Source: an uncultured Prevotella sp. (GTDB lineage: Bacteria; Bacteroidota; Bacteroidia; Bacteroidales; Bacteroidaceae). From it: 6,257 nt of DNA. The notes beneath the pieces are model-generated. The model searched no databases and was not told the DNA's origin. It saw nothing but the letters and a program-made list of their open reading frames with translations. Positions 1 through 6,257 of the stretch are shown here, piece by piece. Positions within the stretch are counted from its first letter, which is position 1; the number at the start of each line of letters is the position of its first letter. A program made the translations under genes and the position numbers. The DNA lies in assembly GCA_946999025.1 (NCBI GenBank), contig CAMQBP010000121.1, forward strand, positions 1-6,257, read 5' to 3'.

Positions 1-112
1 ATGCAACAAGCTAACTTCTTTATTTTCAATTAGATACGTTTTGAAAATTATCTCCTGGAGTAATCTCGCACAAGTACTGAGACAATACCATCAAATAAGC
101 ATAAAGAAAGTA

Positions 113-533
113 ATGAAACAAGAGCTAAAAGACATAATGCAGCGTTTGCTTGAACGCCATAAGGAGTTAGGCATATCGGATCAGATAGACTACGAAAAGT
201 TCTATCTTCATCAACTGCATGGCTAAACTGCATTGCGAACATCTGCAACAGGATATCGACCAATTCCTGCAATCAACAGCCGAAGAAATGGTCTATAAAA
301 CGGCAATACAACAGGAAATGGTCGGTAAATGGTCGATAAAACCTACTTTGGCAGAAAAATTGGCCGATATTATAATTTTCATAGCCGATAAAGAAGAAGT
401 TAGGACGGAACAAATTGTCTCACAATTGGCTCTGACTGAAACTACAGCCAAACGCTATCTACGCCAACTGACAGAGTTAGGCTACTTGGAAGCTCATGGT
501 GGCAACAGAAACAAATCATATACAAGAAAGTGA
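113..533 (+). pseudogene. Fic/DOC-family protein, internally deleted remnant
   Basis: The ATG at 113 opens a frame reading MKQELKDIMQRLLERHKELG and then IDYEKFYL. This resembles the start of Bacteroidetes Fic-domain proteins, where KFYL is normally followed by the THSTAIEGS-like inhibitory-helix region. Here the frame diverges after about 208 and stops at 224-226. From about 207 a different frame reads FINCMAKLHCEHLQQDI and continues to a C-terminal winged-helix segment ending at 533, which resembles the end of the same family. The catalytic HPFxxGNGR loop and everything between are missing. Fic proteins of this kind are usually about 330-350 residues, so roughly 200 are lost. Intact Fic enzymes transfer AMP or related groups to target proteins; this copy cannot. 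An upstream TTG at 41 is in frame, but the ATG at 113 fits the family start better and follows an A-rich AAAGAAAG leader. The family call comes from recalled similarity. Confidence 0.65.
219..533 (+). CDS. Residual winged-helix ORF from the C-terminus of the Fic gene
   Basis: This 104-codon open frame is the surviving downstream part of the deleted Fic gene. Residues 1-30 look like the last helices of a Fic fold. Residues about 44-104 look like a winged helix-turn-helix: a leading helix (LAEKLADIIIFIADK), then TEQIVSQLALTETTAKRYLRQL as the helix-turn-helix, then a turn (LGYLEAHGG) and a basic end (NRNKSYTRK). No ribosome-binding site precedes the ATG, because that codon was internal to the original gene. 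It is therefore doubtful that it is translated. If it were made, it could act as a small DNA-binding protein, but nothing here shows that. Its base composition is visibly A+T-richer than the pglX fragment downstream: 24 of 60 bases are G or C at 301-360, against 36 of 60 at 781-840. Confidence 0.35.
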   Translation: MAKLHCEHLQQDIDQFLQSTAEEMVYKTAIQQEMVGKWSIKPTLAEKLADIIIFIADKEEVRTEQIVSQLALTETTAKRYLRQLTELGYLEAHGGNRNKSYTRK

Positions 534-569
534 AAGAATAAAACGTTCCTTTTTATATAGAACAGAGTT

Positions 570-1304
570 ATGGAAGAAAACAACAAACAACATATAATAT
601 GGCACGATGACGTTATCGTGAAGCAATTCATCAGTTATGCTGTGGGCTGCATGATGGGGCGCTATAGTATCGACAAGCCCGGCCTTATCCTTGCCAACCA
701 AGGCGATGGAGTGAGAGAGTATGAGGCTCTTGTGCCAAACGCTCGTTTTGAAATCGATGACGACGGCATCATTCCGCTGATGCCGTCGAATGCCGACTTT
801 GCCGACAACGCCACGGTGCGCTTCAAGAAATGGCTGGCTGTTGTGCTGGGCGAGGAGAAGCTGGTGGAGAACCTCAACACCGTGGAAGCCGCCCTTGGCA
901 AGAGTATTGATGACTTCTTCGTTAAGGACTTCTGGAAATACCATAAGAAGATGTATCAGAACCGTCCTATCTACTGGCTGTTCAGCTCAAAGAAAGGTGC
1001 GTTCCAGTGTATCGCTTATATGCATCGCATGACACCCTATACACCCGAGCAAATCCGCACAAACTATCTGCTGCCACACATAGAATGGCTTGTGCAGAAG
1101 CAAAGCGAAATGGAAGAAAATGCAGCCAACCTCAACACAGCCGAGCGTCGTGGACTCGACCGCTTGACCGCGCAGATAGCCGAATGTCGCGAGTATCATG
1201 ACCGTCTGCATGAAGTGGCTGACAAGCAGATTGCCTTCGACCTTGACGATGGTGTAGTAGTGAACTATGCTAAGTTTGGCGATGTTTTACAGAAATTGAA
1301 GTAA
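570..1304 (+). CDS. pglX: PglX C-terminal fragment (BREX adenine-specific DNA methyltransferase)
   Basis: From residue about 20 the 244-residue product matches the C-terminal end of BREX PglX. It has FISYAVGCMMGRYSID, then GLILANQGD, the KDFWKYHKKMYQNRPIYWLF block (about 119-138), AYMHR, a charged helical stretch (about 170-215) with QIAECREYHDRL, and the closing DLDDGVVVNYAKFGDVL. Intact PglX is about 1,150-1,250 residues. It methylates a non-palindromic site to mark self DNA. The methyltransferase domain with its NPPY motif and SAM-binding motif is wholly absent here, so this piece cannot methylate DNA. The ATG at 570 is the first in-frame start after a stop at 558-560, and residues 1-19 do not look like PglX. 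pglZ begins 12 bases after the stop, as in a normal BREX operon. It may be a 5'-truncated gene, one arm of a recombining pair of pglX copies, or a product of misassembly. Confidence 0.85.
   Translation: MEENNKQHIIWHDDVIVKQFISYAVGCMMGRYSIDKPGLILANQGDGVREYEALVPNARFEIDDDGIIPLMPSNADFADNATVRFKKWLAVVLGEEKLVENLNTVEAALGKSIDDFFVKDFWKYHKKMYQNRPIYWLFSSKKGAFQCIAYMHRMTPYTPEQIRTNYLLPHIEWLVQKQSEMEENAANLNTAERRGLDRLTAQIAECREYHDRLHEVADKQIAFDLDDGVVVNYAKFGDVLQKLK
603..620. repeat. Near-perfect 18-bp palindrome at the pglX fragment boundary
   Basis: The sequence CACGATGACGTTATCGTG has 6-base arms (CACGAT and ATCGTG) around GACGTT, whose inner ACGT is itself palindromic, so 16 of 18 positions are symmetric. It lies inside the open frame, encoding HDDVIV, a few codons before recognisable PglX homology starts. 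Symmetric arms around a short core are the shape of tyrosine-recombinase crossover sites, but also of many regulator sites and chance palindromes. I found no second copy in the window. Confidence 0.35.
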
Positions 1305-1316
1305 AAGAAAGACGAC

Positions 1317-3890
1317 ATGAACGTATTACAGAAGAAAATATACGACTATTTCGACCGTGACGCAGAATTGAAAGTTCTGTTCATTTTCGAAGACTCTATA
1401 AACGATATTCTAATAGAAGAGCTTGAAAGTGCAGAATGGAAAACGGGCTACCGGTATGTTGACTTCAAGGGAGATGGGTTCACTACGAAATATCTACTTG
1501 ACAACGACTGGCAGGATGACAAGGTCGTAATATATTGTCATCAGTTTAGTCCGCTGCAACAAAAATCGCTACAGTCATCGTTTCCGCTTATGGACGTGCT
1601 TGCAGCCAACATGGAGTATCACAGCCAAGATTATGCGGCATTTATTCAGCAATACGGACTGCCTACAAATGACGGGCAACTTGTTAGGTTTGTGGAGAGA
1701 AATGTCATCTCTTTACAGTCGGACAAGATGCTGCGGTTCTTCATGCCTTATTATCAAGACGGCAGTATAACATACGACATCATGGTGCGTGGTTGCATAA
1801 GCAGCTTTATGGGTGCGCATAATGTATTGGATTGGGACAGCATCATACTTAAAGTGCTGTTGTATGGCAGAGAGTGTGAGAGCGGTAAACAAAGGGATTT
1901 CTACGTCAGGCTGCGAGGCTGCAAGGATGCCCAGGAGGCTCTGGGCAGGCATTTTACAGACATCTTTGGCGTGTCGTTTAATGACAATAGTAAAGAAAAG
2001 GTGGCACAAATTGTGAAAGTCTTCAAGTACAATGCCATAGTACAAAACCTTGCACCGATAGCCGCGGACAACTACAAGCAGACAAGAATTGCTGATAGTG
2101 TGGCCCTGCAGCATATGAACCGCATCTTGGAGTTGGCACTCAGTAAGGAAAAGACAACAGAAGCCATCACCGAACTCTTCAATGAGTTGGGCAGCGAAGT
2201 GCGCGATGCTGACATCATATGTTGGTATGGCATAGATGCCAATTACTATTATCTGCCGCAGGCTCTTTGCGTACCGATTATTAAAACTCTTTTGGAGGAA
2301 AAGATAGAAACAGAACCTGCGGAAGTTATCAATAGAATAGAGGAGTTGATGCTAAAACATAGCGACAACTCTATGATGACTGCCGTAATGGATTATGCTG
2401 TCACCGTGGCAAGGCTTTATGAGAAGGCTCTCACGCTCGGCTCGTTAACGCTCAACACAGCCGACGAGTATGTTATGAAATATGAGTCGGACTATAGCTC
2501 TATTGACCAATACTACCGTCTGACCAACGAGACTTACTTTGGCATAGATCCAACATGCGAGTTGTTTGACGCAGTACAGAAGGTAAAACGTGGTCTTGAC
2601 CAAAACTACAGCAAGCTTTGCAACCAAATTAATATAGAGTGGACCAGATGTCTGAAAGAGACTGGAGGAATAGACGAGGTGCATTTGTTGCGCCAATACA
2701 ACTTCTATGATGAGCGAATTAAGCCGATACAGAAAAAGGTGGCGGTAATCGTGAGTGACGCACTCAGATACGAGGTGGCACAGGAGCTTATAGGCGAACT
2801 GGCAAAATTTAAACATATTGCAAGTCTGAAACCAGCCATTGCCATGCTTCCATCCGAAACAAAATACTGTAAGCCATCGCTGCTTCCGCACCGTGAACTG
2901 AAACTCTATGGAAAGGGCGAAGAGCAAGACATGGCTGTAGACAACCACATTCTCGACACTACACAGAAACGCTCTGAGTACTTGCAGGGCTATCGCGACG
3001 GTGCCGTATGTGTGCCGTTTGAAACAGTGGCGGAATATAACCAGGAGAAGAACCGTGAGATATTCAAGCATCCGTTAGTGTATATTTTTCACGATGTAAT
3101 TGACAAGACAGGACATGACGGCAATGCCAAACAGATAGTGAACAGTTGCAGGGAGGCTATCAACGATTTGAAAAATATGATTCCCAAGATACATGCCTCA
3201 TACAACGTGACGGAAGTGTACATAACAAGCGATCACGGCTTCCTATTCAACGACATAATATTTGCCGACAAGGACAAGCACAAAATAGAAGAGGACTGTC
3301 TGGAACGCAGCACACGTTATTATCTTACTAAATCGAAAGACGAAGTAAGCGGCGTGGTTAAATTCCCACTCAGCGAGGTGTCGGGCATGGTTAATGTTGA
3401 GGATGTGATGGTGGCTGTGCCAATGGGTACAAACCGATTTGCGGCTCCATCGGGTGGCTATATGTTCACTCATGGCGGTGCGGCATTGCAGGAACTGATA
3501 ATCCCCGTATTAACAAGCCGTCAGGAAAGAGACGACAACAAGCAACCAGTGGGCGTGATGATTCTCGACAGACGACTTTCTATGCAAGCCTCACGCCTGA
3601 GATTCAAGATGCTGCAAACAGAGGCTGTGTCTATGGACATGAAAGAACGTCAAATAAGGGTTGCACTATATCATAACGATGTGCCGGTTACGCCTGTCAA
3701 GGACATCATTCTCGACAAGACAGACCCGTCTTTGGACAACAGAAAGATACAGGTAGACCTCACACTCAATATGAATGTTGATGCTAAGGTGCTACAACTG
3801 AAAGTGTTTGATGCCACAGACGAATTGAACCCTATAATAAAGGAGAATGTGACAAATAACACATTGATAGAAAATGATTTTGACTTCTAA
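1317..3890 (+). CDS. pglZ: PglZ (BrxZ), BREX alkaline-phosphatase-superfamily protein, type A
   Basis: The product is 857 residues, the usual length for type 1 BREX PglZ (about 830-880). The alkaline-phosphatase-like core begins near residue 474. VIVSDALRYE carries the first metal-binding Asp (D481). MLPSETKYC carries the conserved Thr expected as nucleophile (T515), followed by LLPHRELKLYG. HDVIDKTGHD (592-601) and TSDHGFL (D639, H640) supply further metal ligands. HGGAALQELIIP (H719) is the conserved end of the core. All expected motifs are present, so the enzyme looks active. PglZ is a cytoplasmic metal-dependent phosphatase/nuclease-type protein needed for both BREX methylation and phage exclusion. 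Residues 1-470 are a long N-terminal region with no motif I can name, and 740-857 is a beta-rich tail. The ATG at 1317 follows AAAGAAAG, 12 bases after the pglX stop, suggesting co-transcription. Confidence 0.95.
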   Translation: MNVLQKKIYDYFDRDAELKVLFIFEDSINDILIEELESAEWKTGYRYVDFKGDGFTTKYLLDNDWQDDKVVIYCHQFSPLQQKSLQSSFPLMDVLAANMEYHSQDYAAFIQQYGLPTNDGQLVRFVERNVISLQSDKMLRFFMPYYQDGSITYDIMVRGCISSFMGAHNVLDWDSIILKVLLYGRECESGKQRDFYVRLRGCKDAQEALGRHFTDIFGVSFNDNSKEKVAQIVKVFKYNAIVQNLAPIAADNYKQTRIADSVALQHMNRILELALSKEKTTEAITELFNELGSEVRDADIICWYGIDANYYYLPQALCVPIIKTLLEEKIETEPAEVINRIEELMLKHSDNSMMTAVMDYAVTVARLYEKALTLGSLTLNTADEYVMKYESDYSSIDQYYRLTNETYFGIDPTCELFDAVQKVKRGLDQNYSKLCNQINIEWTRCLKETGGIDEVHLLRQYNFYDERIKPIQKKVAVIVSDALRYEVAQELIGELAKFKHIASLKPAIAMLPSETKYCKPSLLPHRELKLYGKGEEQDMAVDNHILDTTQKRSEYLQGYRDGAVCVPFETVAEYNQEKNREIFKHPLVYIFHDVIDKTGHDGNAKQIVNSCREAINDLKNMIPKIHASYNVTEVYITSDHGFLFNDIIFADKDKHKIEEDCLERSTRYYLTKSKDEVSGVVKFPLSEVSGMVNVEDVMVAVPMGTNRFAAPSGGYMFTHGGAALQELIIPVLTSRQERDDNKQPVGVMILDRRLSMQASRLRFKMLQTEAVSMDMKERQIRVALYHNDVPVTPVKDIILDKTDPSLDNRKIQVDLTLNMNVDAKVLQLKVFDATDELNPIIKENVTNNTLIENDFDF

Positions 3891-3908
3891 TTTCAGTCTT
3901 CAAGATTT

Positions 3909-5960
3909 ATGGATTTACAACAGAAAATAATGGATTGCTTCATAGGCAAGGTTGTCAGAAAAGACTTGGCGTTCCTAGTGAAGGGAGGACTTCCTGTGCC
4001 TACATACGTGTTGGAATACCTTATTGGGCAGTATTGCGCCAGCGATGACGAGGAGGTGATAAACGAAGGTATAGAGAAGGTGAAACTGGTTATCCAAAAC
4101 AACTATGTGCACCGCGCAGAAGCCGAATCTGTAAAAGGACTCATACGTGAGAATGGCCAGCACCGTATCATAGACAAGGTGACGGTTGTTCTTAATGAGA
4201 GAAACGATGAATATCAGGCTACCTTTGCCAATCTTGGATTATCTGGTGTTCCTATCGGTACCGACTATGTGCGCCATAACCCGAAACTATTGAGCGGCAA
4301 TGGTGTGTGGTGCATCATCACACTGGGTTATATCAGTGGCGAGAATATCAAGGTGAGATGGGAAATACAAACATTGAAGCCTATTCAGATTTCAAACATC
4401 GACCTGCAAGACTATATCGACCAACGAAAGAACTTCACAACCGATGAATGGATAAACTTCCTGATGCACACAGTGGGTCTGAATCCAGAGACAATGAACC
4501 GACGTGAGAAGTTCATAACTTTGGCGCGTCTTCTTCCTCATGTAGAGAACAACTTCAATTTCATGGAGTTGGGACCGAAAGGTACGGGCAAGTCTCATGT
4601 GTTTCAGGAGTTGTCGCCATACGGTGTGCTTGTCAGCGGAGGCGATGTAACCAGTGCCCGATTGTTCGTGAAAATACAAGGAAATAAGGAGATTCTCGGA
4701 TTGGTAGGTTATTGGGATGTCGTGGCATGGGATGAATTTGAACAGCAGAAAGGTCGCAATGTGGATGCCATACTCATCGATACCATGCAGAACTATCTTG
4801 CTAACAAATCGTTCAATCGTGGTAAGGGTACACATGAGGCAAGTGCATCTATGTCTTTTGTAGGCAACACAAAGCATACTGTGCCATACATGTTGAAGAA
4901 TAGCCATCTGTTTGAGAGTATTCCTACTTCCTTCATTAAGGGTGCGTTCCTTGATCGTATGCACCTATATAATCCAGGATGGGAAATCAAGATGTTGAAA
5001 AAGAACAGTTTTTCTAAGGGGTATGGCCTTATCACAGACTACATTGCAGCTGTGTTACACGCTCTACGCAATGACGATCGCACGGCATTGCTGAACGATT
5101 ATGCCAAGTTCGACGGTTCGCTTTCAGAGCGCGACCACCTTGCCATACGCAAAACATTCTCTGGCATGATGAAACTCATCTATCCTGATGGTAAGATAAC
5201 GGACGAGGAAGCTAAGGAAATCATTGACTTCGCTGCAGAAGGGCGCAAACGAGTCAAAGACCAACTGTATATCATTGACAGCACTTTCTGCACCGAGCCG
5301 GCGAAGTTTGAATACACATGGCTAAAAACTGGCGAGACCATAAAGGTGGAAACACTTGAAAATATCGAGCACAAGTCAATCCATACGACGGAGGATAACG
5401 ATGGGCAGAATATGGATAAAAAAGAAGGACAGGAAGATAAACACGAAACAAAAACGGCTGGTTCTCTGCCTCGCATAAAGCCTCTTGTAGCCAAGACTAT
5501 ATCCATAAGAGAAAACCAGGGTGGAGTGACTTACAAAGATCTGTTTGGTGATTATCTGCGCACAGCAAAGGAAATCTGTATAACCGATCCATTCATTCGC
5601 CAACCTTATCAGATAGACAATTTAGTGGATTTCATACAAATGGTGAAAGATGTGTCAACCCAGCAAGACACCATAAAAATTCATCTGAGCACGCAAAATG
5701 ACGATGATGAGAAAGTAGCTGGGGTGATAGACTCGTTCAATGATTTGGTCGACGAGTTATTGCCGATGGGTATAGAGTTCACTTACGACTTTAAGGCAGA
5801 CCATGATCGTCTGATAAAAACGGACACGGGGTGGACTATCACACTGGGGCGTGGCTTGGATATCTACGAGAAGTTTAACCGTTTCTCATTGTGCCGTTCC
5901 AATCAAACGAACAGGCGTTGCAAGGCTTTTAATGTTTCAATTAACAAAACTGAAGAATGA
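3909..5960 (+). CDS. brxL: BrxL, BREX Lon-like AAA+ ATPase with MIT_C-like C-terminus
   Basis: The product is 683 residues, typical of BrxL. Residues 1 to about 200 form the BrxL N-terminal region (LVKGGLPVPTYVLEYLIGQYC, then a GVPIGTDYVRHNPKLL segment). The ATPase core follows with Walker A GPKGTGKSH (222-230) and Walker B VVAWDEF (D275, E276). RDHLAIRKTFSGMMKL and RKRVKDQL follow in the C-terminal part of the ATPase region. A charged, probably flexible linker spans about 492-517. Residues about 530-680 resemble the MITD1 C-terminal domain, a phospholipase-D-like fold: VTYKDLFGDYL, CITDPFIRQPYQIDNL, HDR (632-634), GW, GRGLD (647-651), FSL. I see no Lon Ser-Lys protease signature there. Known BrxL proteins are DNA-binding AAA+ ring assemblies required for phage exclusion but not for methylation. 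The start is 18 bases after the pglZ stop and the end overlaps the next gene by 4 bases. Confidence 0.93.
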   Translation: MDLQQKIMDCFIGKVVRKDLAFLVKGGLPVPTYVLEYLIGQYCASDDEEVINEGIEKVKLVIQNNYVHRAEAESVKGLIRENGQHRIIDKVTVVLNERNDEYQATFANLGLSGVPIGTDYVRHNPKLLSGNGVWCIITLGYISGENIKVRWEIQTLKPIQISNIDLQDYIDQRKNFTTDEWINFLMHTVGLNPETMNRREKFITLARLLPHVENNFNFMELGPKGTGKSHVFQELSPYGVLVSGGDVTSARLFVKIQGNKEILGLVGYWDVVAWDEFEQQKGRNVDAILIDTMQNYLANKSFNRGKGTHEASASMSFVGNTKHTVPYMLKNSHLFESIPTSFIKGAFLDRMHLYNPGWEIKMLKKNSFSKGYGLITDYIAAVLHALRNDDRTALLNDYAKFDGSLSERDHLAIRKTFSGMMKLIYPDGKITDEEAKEIIDFAAEGRKRVKDQLYIIDSTFCTEPAKFEYTWLKTGETIKVETLENIEHKSIHTTEDNDGQNMDKKEGQEDKHETKTAGSLPRIKPLVAKTISIRENQGGVTYKDLFGDYLRTAKEICITDPFIRQPYQIDNLVDFIQMVKDVSTQQDTIKIHLSTQNDDDEKVAGVIDSFNDLVDELLPMGIEFTYDFKADHDRLIKTDTGWTITLGRGLDIYEKFNRFSLCRSNQTNRRCKAFNVSINKTEE

Positions 5961-6121
5961 TAGAAAGAGTTGTTATCAAAAACTACAAATGCATCAAAAA
6001 TGCAAATATTGCGTTTAACAAGTTCAAAAATATTATTGTAGGAAACAATGGTGTAGGAAAATCCACACTGATGGAAGCTGTATCTCTTGCTTTAGGATAC
6101 GGTCTAAACAAGTTGAGGTAA
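5957..6121 (+). pseudogene. OLD/GajA-like ATP-dependent endonuclease, N-terminal remnant
   Basis: The ATG at 5957 overlaps the brxL stop as ATGA, a common arrangement for translational coupling. The 54-codon frame opens with MIERVVIKNYKCIKNANI, a short beta-rich stretch, then the Walker A loop GNNGVGKST (29-37) and LMEAVSLALGYGLNKL. This is the standard beginning of OLD-family/RecF-like ATPases that carry a C-terminal Toprim nuclease, as in GajA of Gabija, which often lie beside BREX genes. The frame ends at TAA 6119-6121. The alternative frame from 6115 reads EVTPHIFNIE, which fits the expected continuation (compare the SPYLFN-type segment in relatives), so a single base appears lost around 6112-6118. 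Even with that repaired, similarity ends near 6140-6150, where foreign inverted sequence begins. Full-length relatives have about 550-650 residues, so the ABC signature, Walker B and Toprim domain are all missing. Confidence 0.75.
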
Positions 6122-6138
6122 CTCCACACATATTCAAC

Positions 6139-6150
6139 ATAGAAAGCTCT
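6139..6150. other. Rearrangement junction: OLD gene into inverted recombinase fragment
   Basis: Read on the + strand in the restored frame, OLD-like sequence is believable to about IFNIE (ending 6144). Read on the - strand, recombinase-like sequence is believable from the window edge to KVR (codon at 6148-6150). The two overlap or abut within about a dozen bases, so a breakpoint lies here. It could be an inversion endpoint, a deletion/insertion scar or a chimeric assembly join. No long flanking inverted repeat is visible. GTTGA (6112-6116) and TCAAC (6134-6138) form only a 5-base inverted pair. Confidence 0.5.
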
Positions 6151-6257
6151 AACTTTATCCAACTTACCCTCCAGTTTTATTGTCCGGAGTTTTTTTAATT
6201 CAGCTTCAGAAAGCGGCTCACGTTCTTTACATTTACCTCGCTTAAATTTAACCAAAT
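6148..6257 (-). pseudogene. Tyrosine recombinase (phage-type integrase) internal fragment, partial
   Basis: The - strand frame entering at the window edge reads LVKFKRGKCK, then EREPLSEAELKKL, then GKLDKVR. In Bacteroidota tyrosine recombinases this pattern links the SAM-like core-binding domain to the catalytic domain: a basic strand, then RE-x-LT/S-x-x-EL-x-x-L, then L-x-x-VRD-x-F-x-F-S-C-x-TGL. After KVR the frame continues as AFYVEYVW and no longer fits; it then runs antisense through the OLD-like gene to a stop near 5983, which is not real coding. The catalytic R, H and Y residues all lie outside what is present. The frame is open at the window edge (TTG at 6255 is most likely an internal Leu codon), so the gene probably begins beyond the window. 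About 35 residues are too few for certainty. Confidence 0.55.

Noticed and set aside
1..33. Short frame from the first base, MQQANFFIFN then stop, as the end of an upstream gene
   Set aside because: Eleven codons at a window edge carry no recognisable family signal. It may be a gene end, but nothing supports choosing this frame.
15..50. Bacteroides-type promoter (TAnnTTTG at about 35-42) ahead of the fic remnant
   Set aside because: TACGTTTT matches only seven of eight positions and no convincing TTTG box lies about 20 bases upstream.
41..112. N-terminal extension of the fic remnant from a TTG at 41
   Set aside because: The 24 extra residues do not resemble Fic N-termini, whereas the ATG at 113 starts where family similarity begins.
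546..563. Inverted pair GTTC/GAAC between the fic remnant and the pglX fragment as a terminator or operator
   Set aside because: A 4-base stem with an 11-base A+T-rich loop and no following T-run is within chance expectation.
2445..3071. 208-codon - strand frame opposite pglZ
   Set aside because: It lies wholly antisense to well-conserved PglZ sequence and its Leu/Val/Cys-rich translation looks like a shadow frame.
4392..4964. 190-codon - strand frame opposite brxL
   Set aside because: It is antisense to the conserved BrxL ATPase core and shows no family signature.
5983..6147. Left part of the long - strand frame as recombinase coding sequence
   Set aside because: It is exactly antisense to the OLD-like N-terminus and its translation does not resemble a recombinase catalytic domain.
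6169..6197. CTCC/GGAG hairpin followed by seven T residues as a rho-independent terminator
   Set aside because: The stem is only 4 bases with a 13-base loop, and the T-run encodes the KK of the recombinase-like sequence on the other strand.
1..6257. CRISPR arrays, tRNA or rRNA genes, and insertion-sequence ends
   Set aside because: No regularly spaced repeats, no tRNA-like or rRNA-like segment, and no terminal inverted repeats with target duplications were seen.

Overview
The window looks like part of a chromosomal defence island from a Bacteroidota bacterium (Bacteroidales-like). Three things point there: no gene has a strong Shine-Dalgarno sequence, the short A-rich leaders are typical of the group, and the Fic-family and tyrosine-recombinase remnants read like Bacteroides/Prevotella proteins. 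This taxonomic call is from pattern recognition and was not tested by a search. All main genes lie on the + strand.

Layout. Positions 1-112 hold no supportable gene. Positions 113-533 are the wreck of a Fic-domain gene: its N-terminal leader is joined, out of frame, to its C-terminal winged-helix part, and the catalytic core is gone. Positions 570-1304 encode only the C-terminal fifth or so of PglX, the BREX adenine methyltransferase, as a stand-alone open frame. After 12 bases comes an apparently complete pglZ (1317-3890, alkaline-phosphatase superfamily). After 18 more bases comes an apparently complete brxL (3909-5960, AAA+ ATPase), whose C-terminus resembles the MITD1 C-terminal (MIT_C) domain. 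A gene overlapping brxL by four bases (ATGA) starts as an OLD/GajA-like ATPase-nuclease. It runs out of frame after 54 codons and then meets, around 6139-6150, a fragment of a tyrosine recombinase lying on the opposite strand up to the window edge.

The order pglX-pglZ-brxL is that of a type 1 BREX phage-exclusion operon. brxA, brxB, brxC and the methyltransferase part of pglX would be expected upstream but are not visible. The tight spacing suggests one transcript through pglZ, brxL and the OLD-type gene.

The notable pattern is that pglZ and brxL are intact while genes on both sides are broken at sharp junctions: an internal fic deletion, a 5'-less pglX and an OLD gene cut by an inverted recombinase fragment. 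This fits either a decaying locus, a locus rearranged by recombination (a truncated pglX plus a recombinase has been described for phase-variable BREX loci), or assembly chimerism. The sequence alone cannot decide among these.
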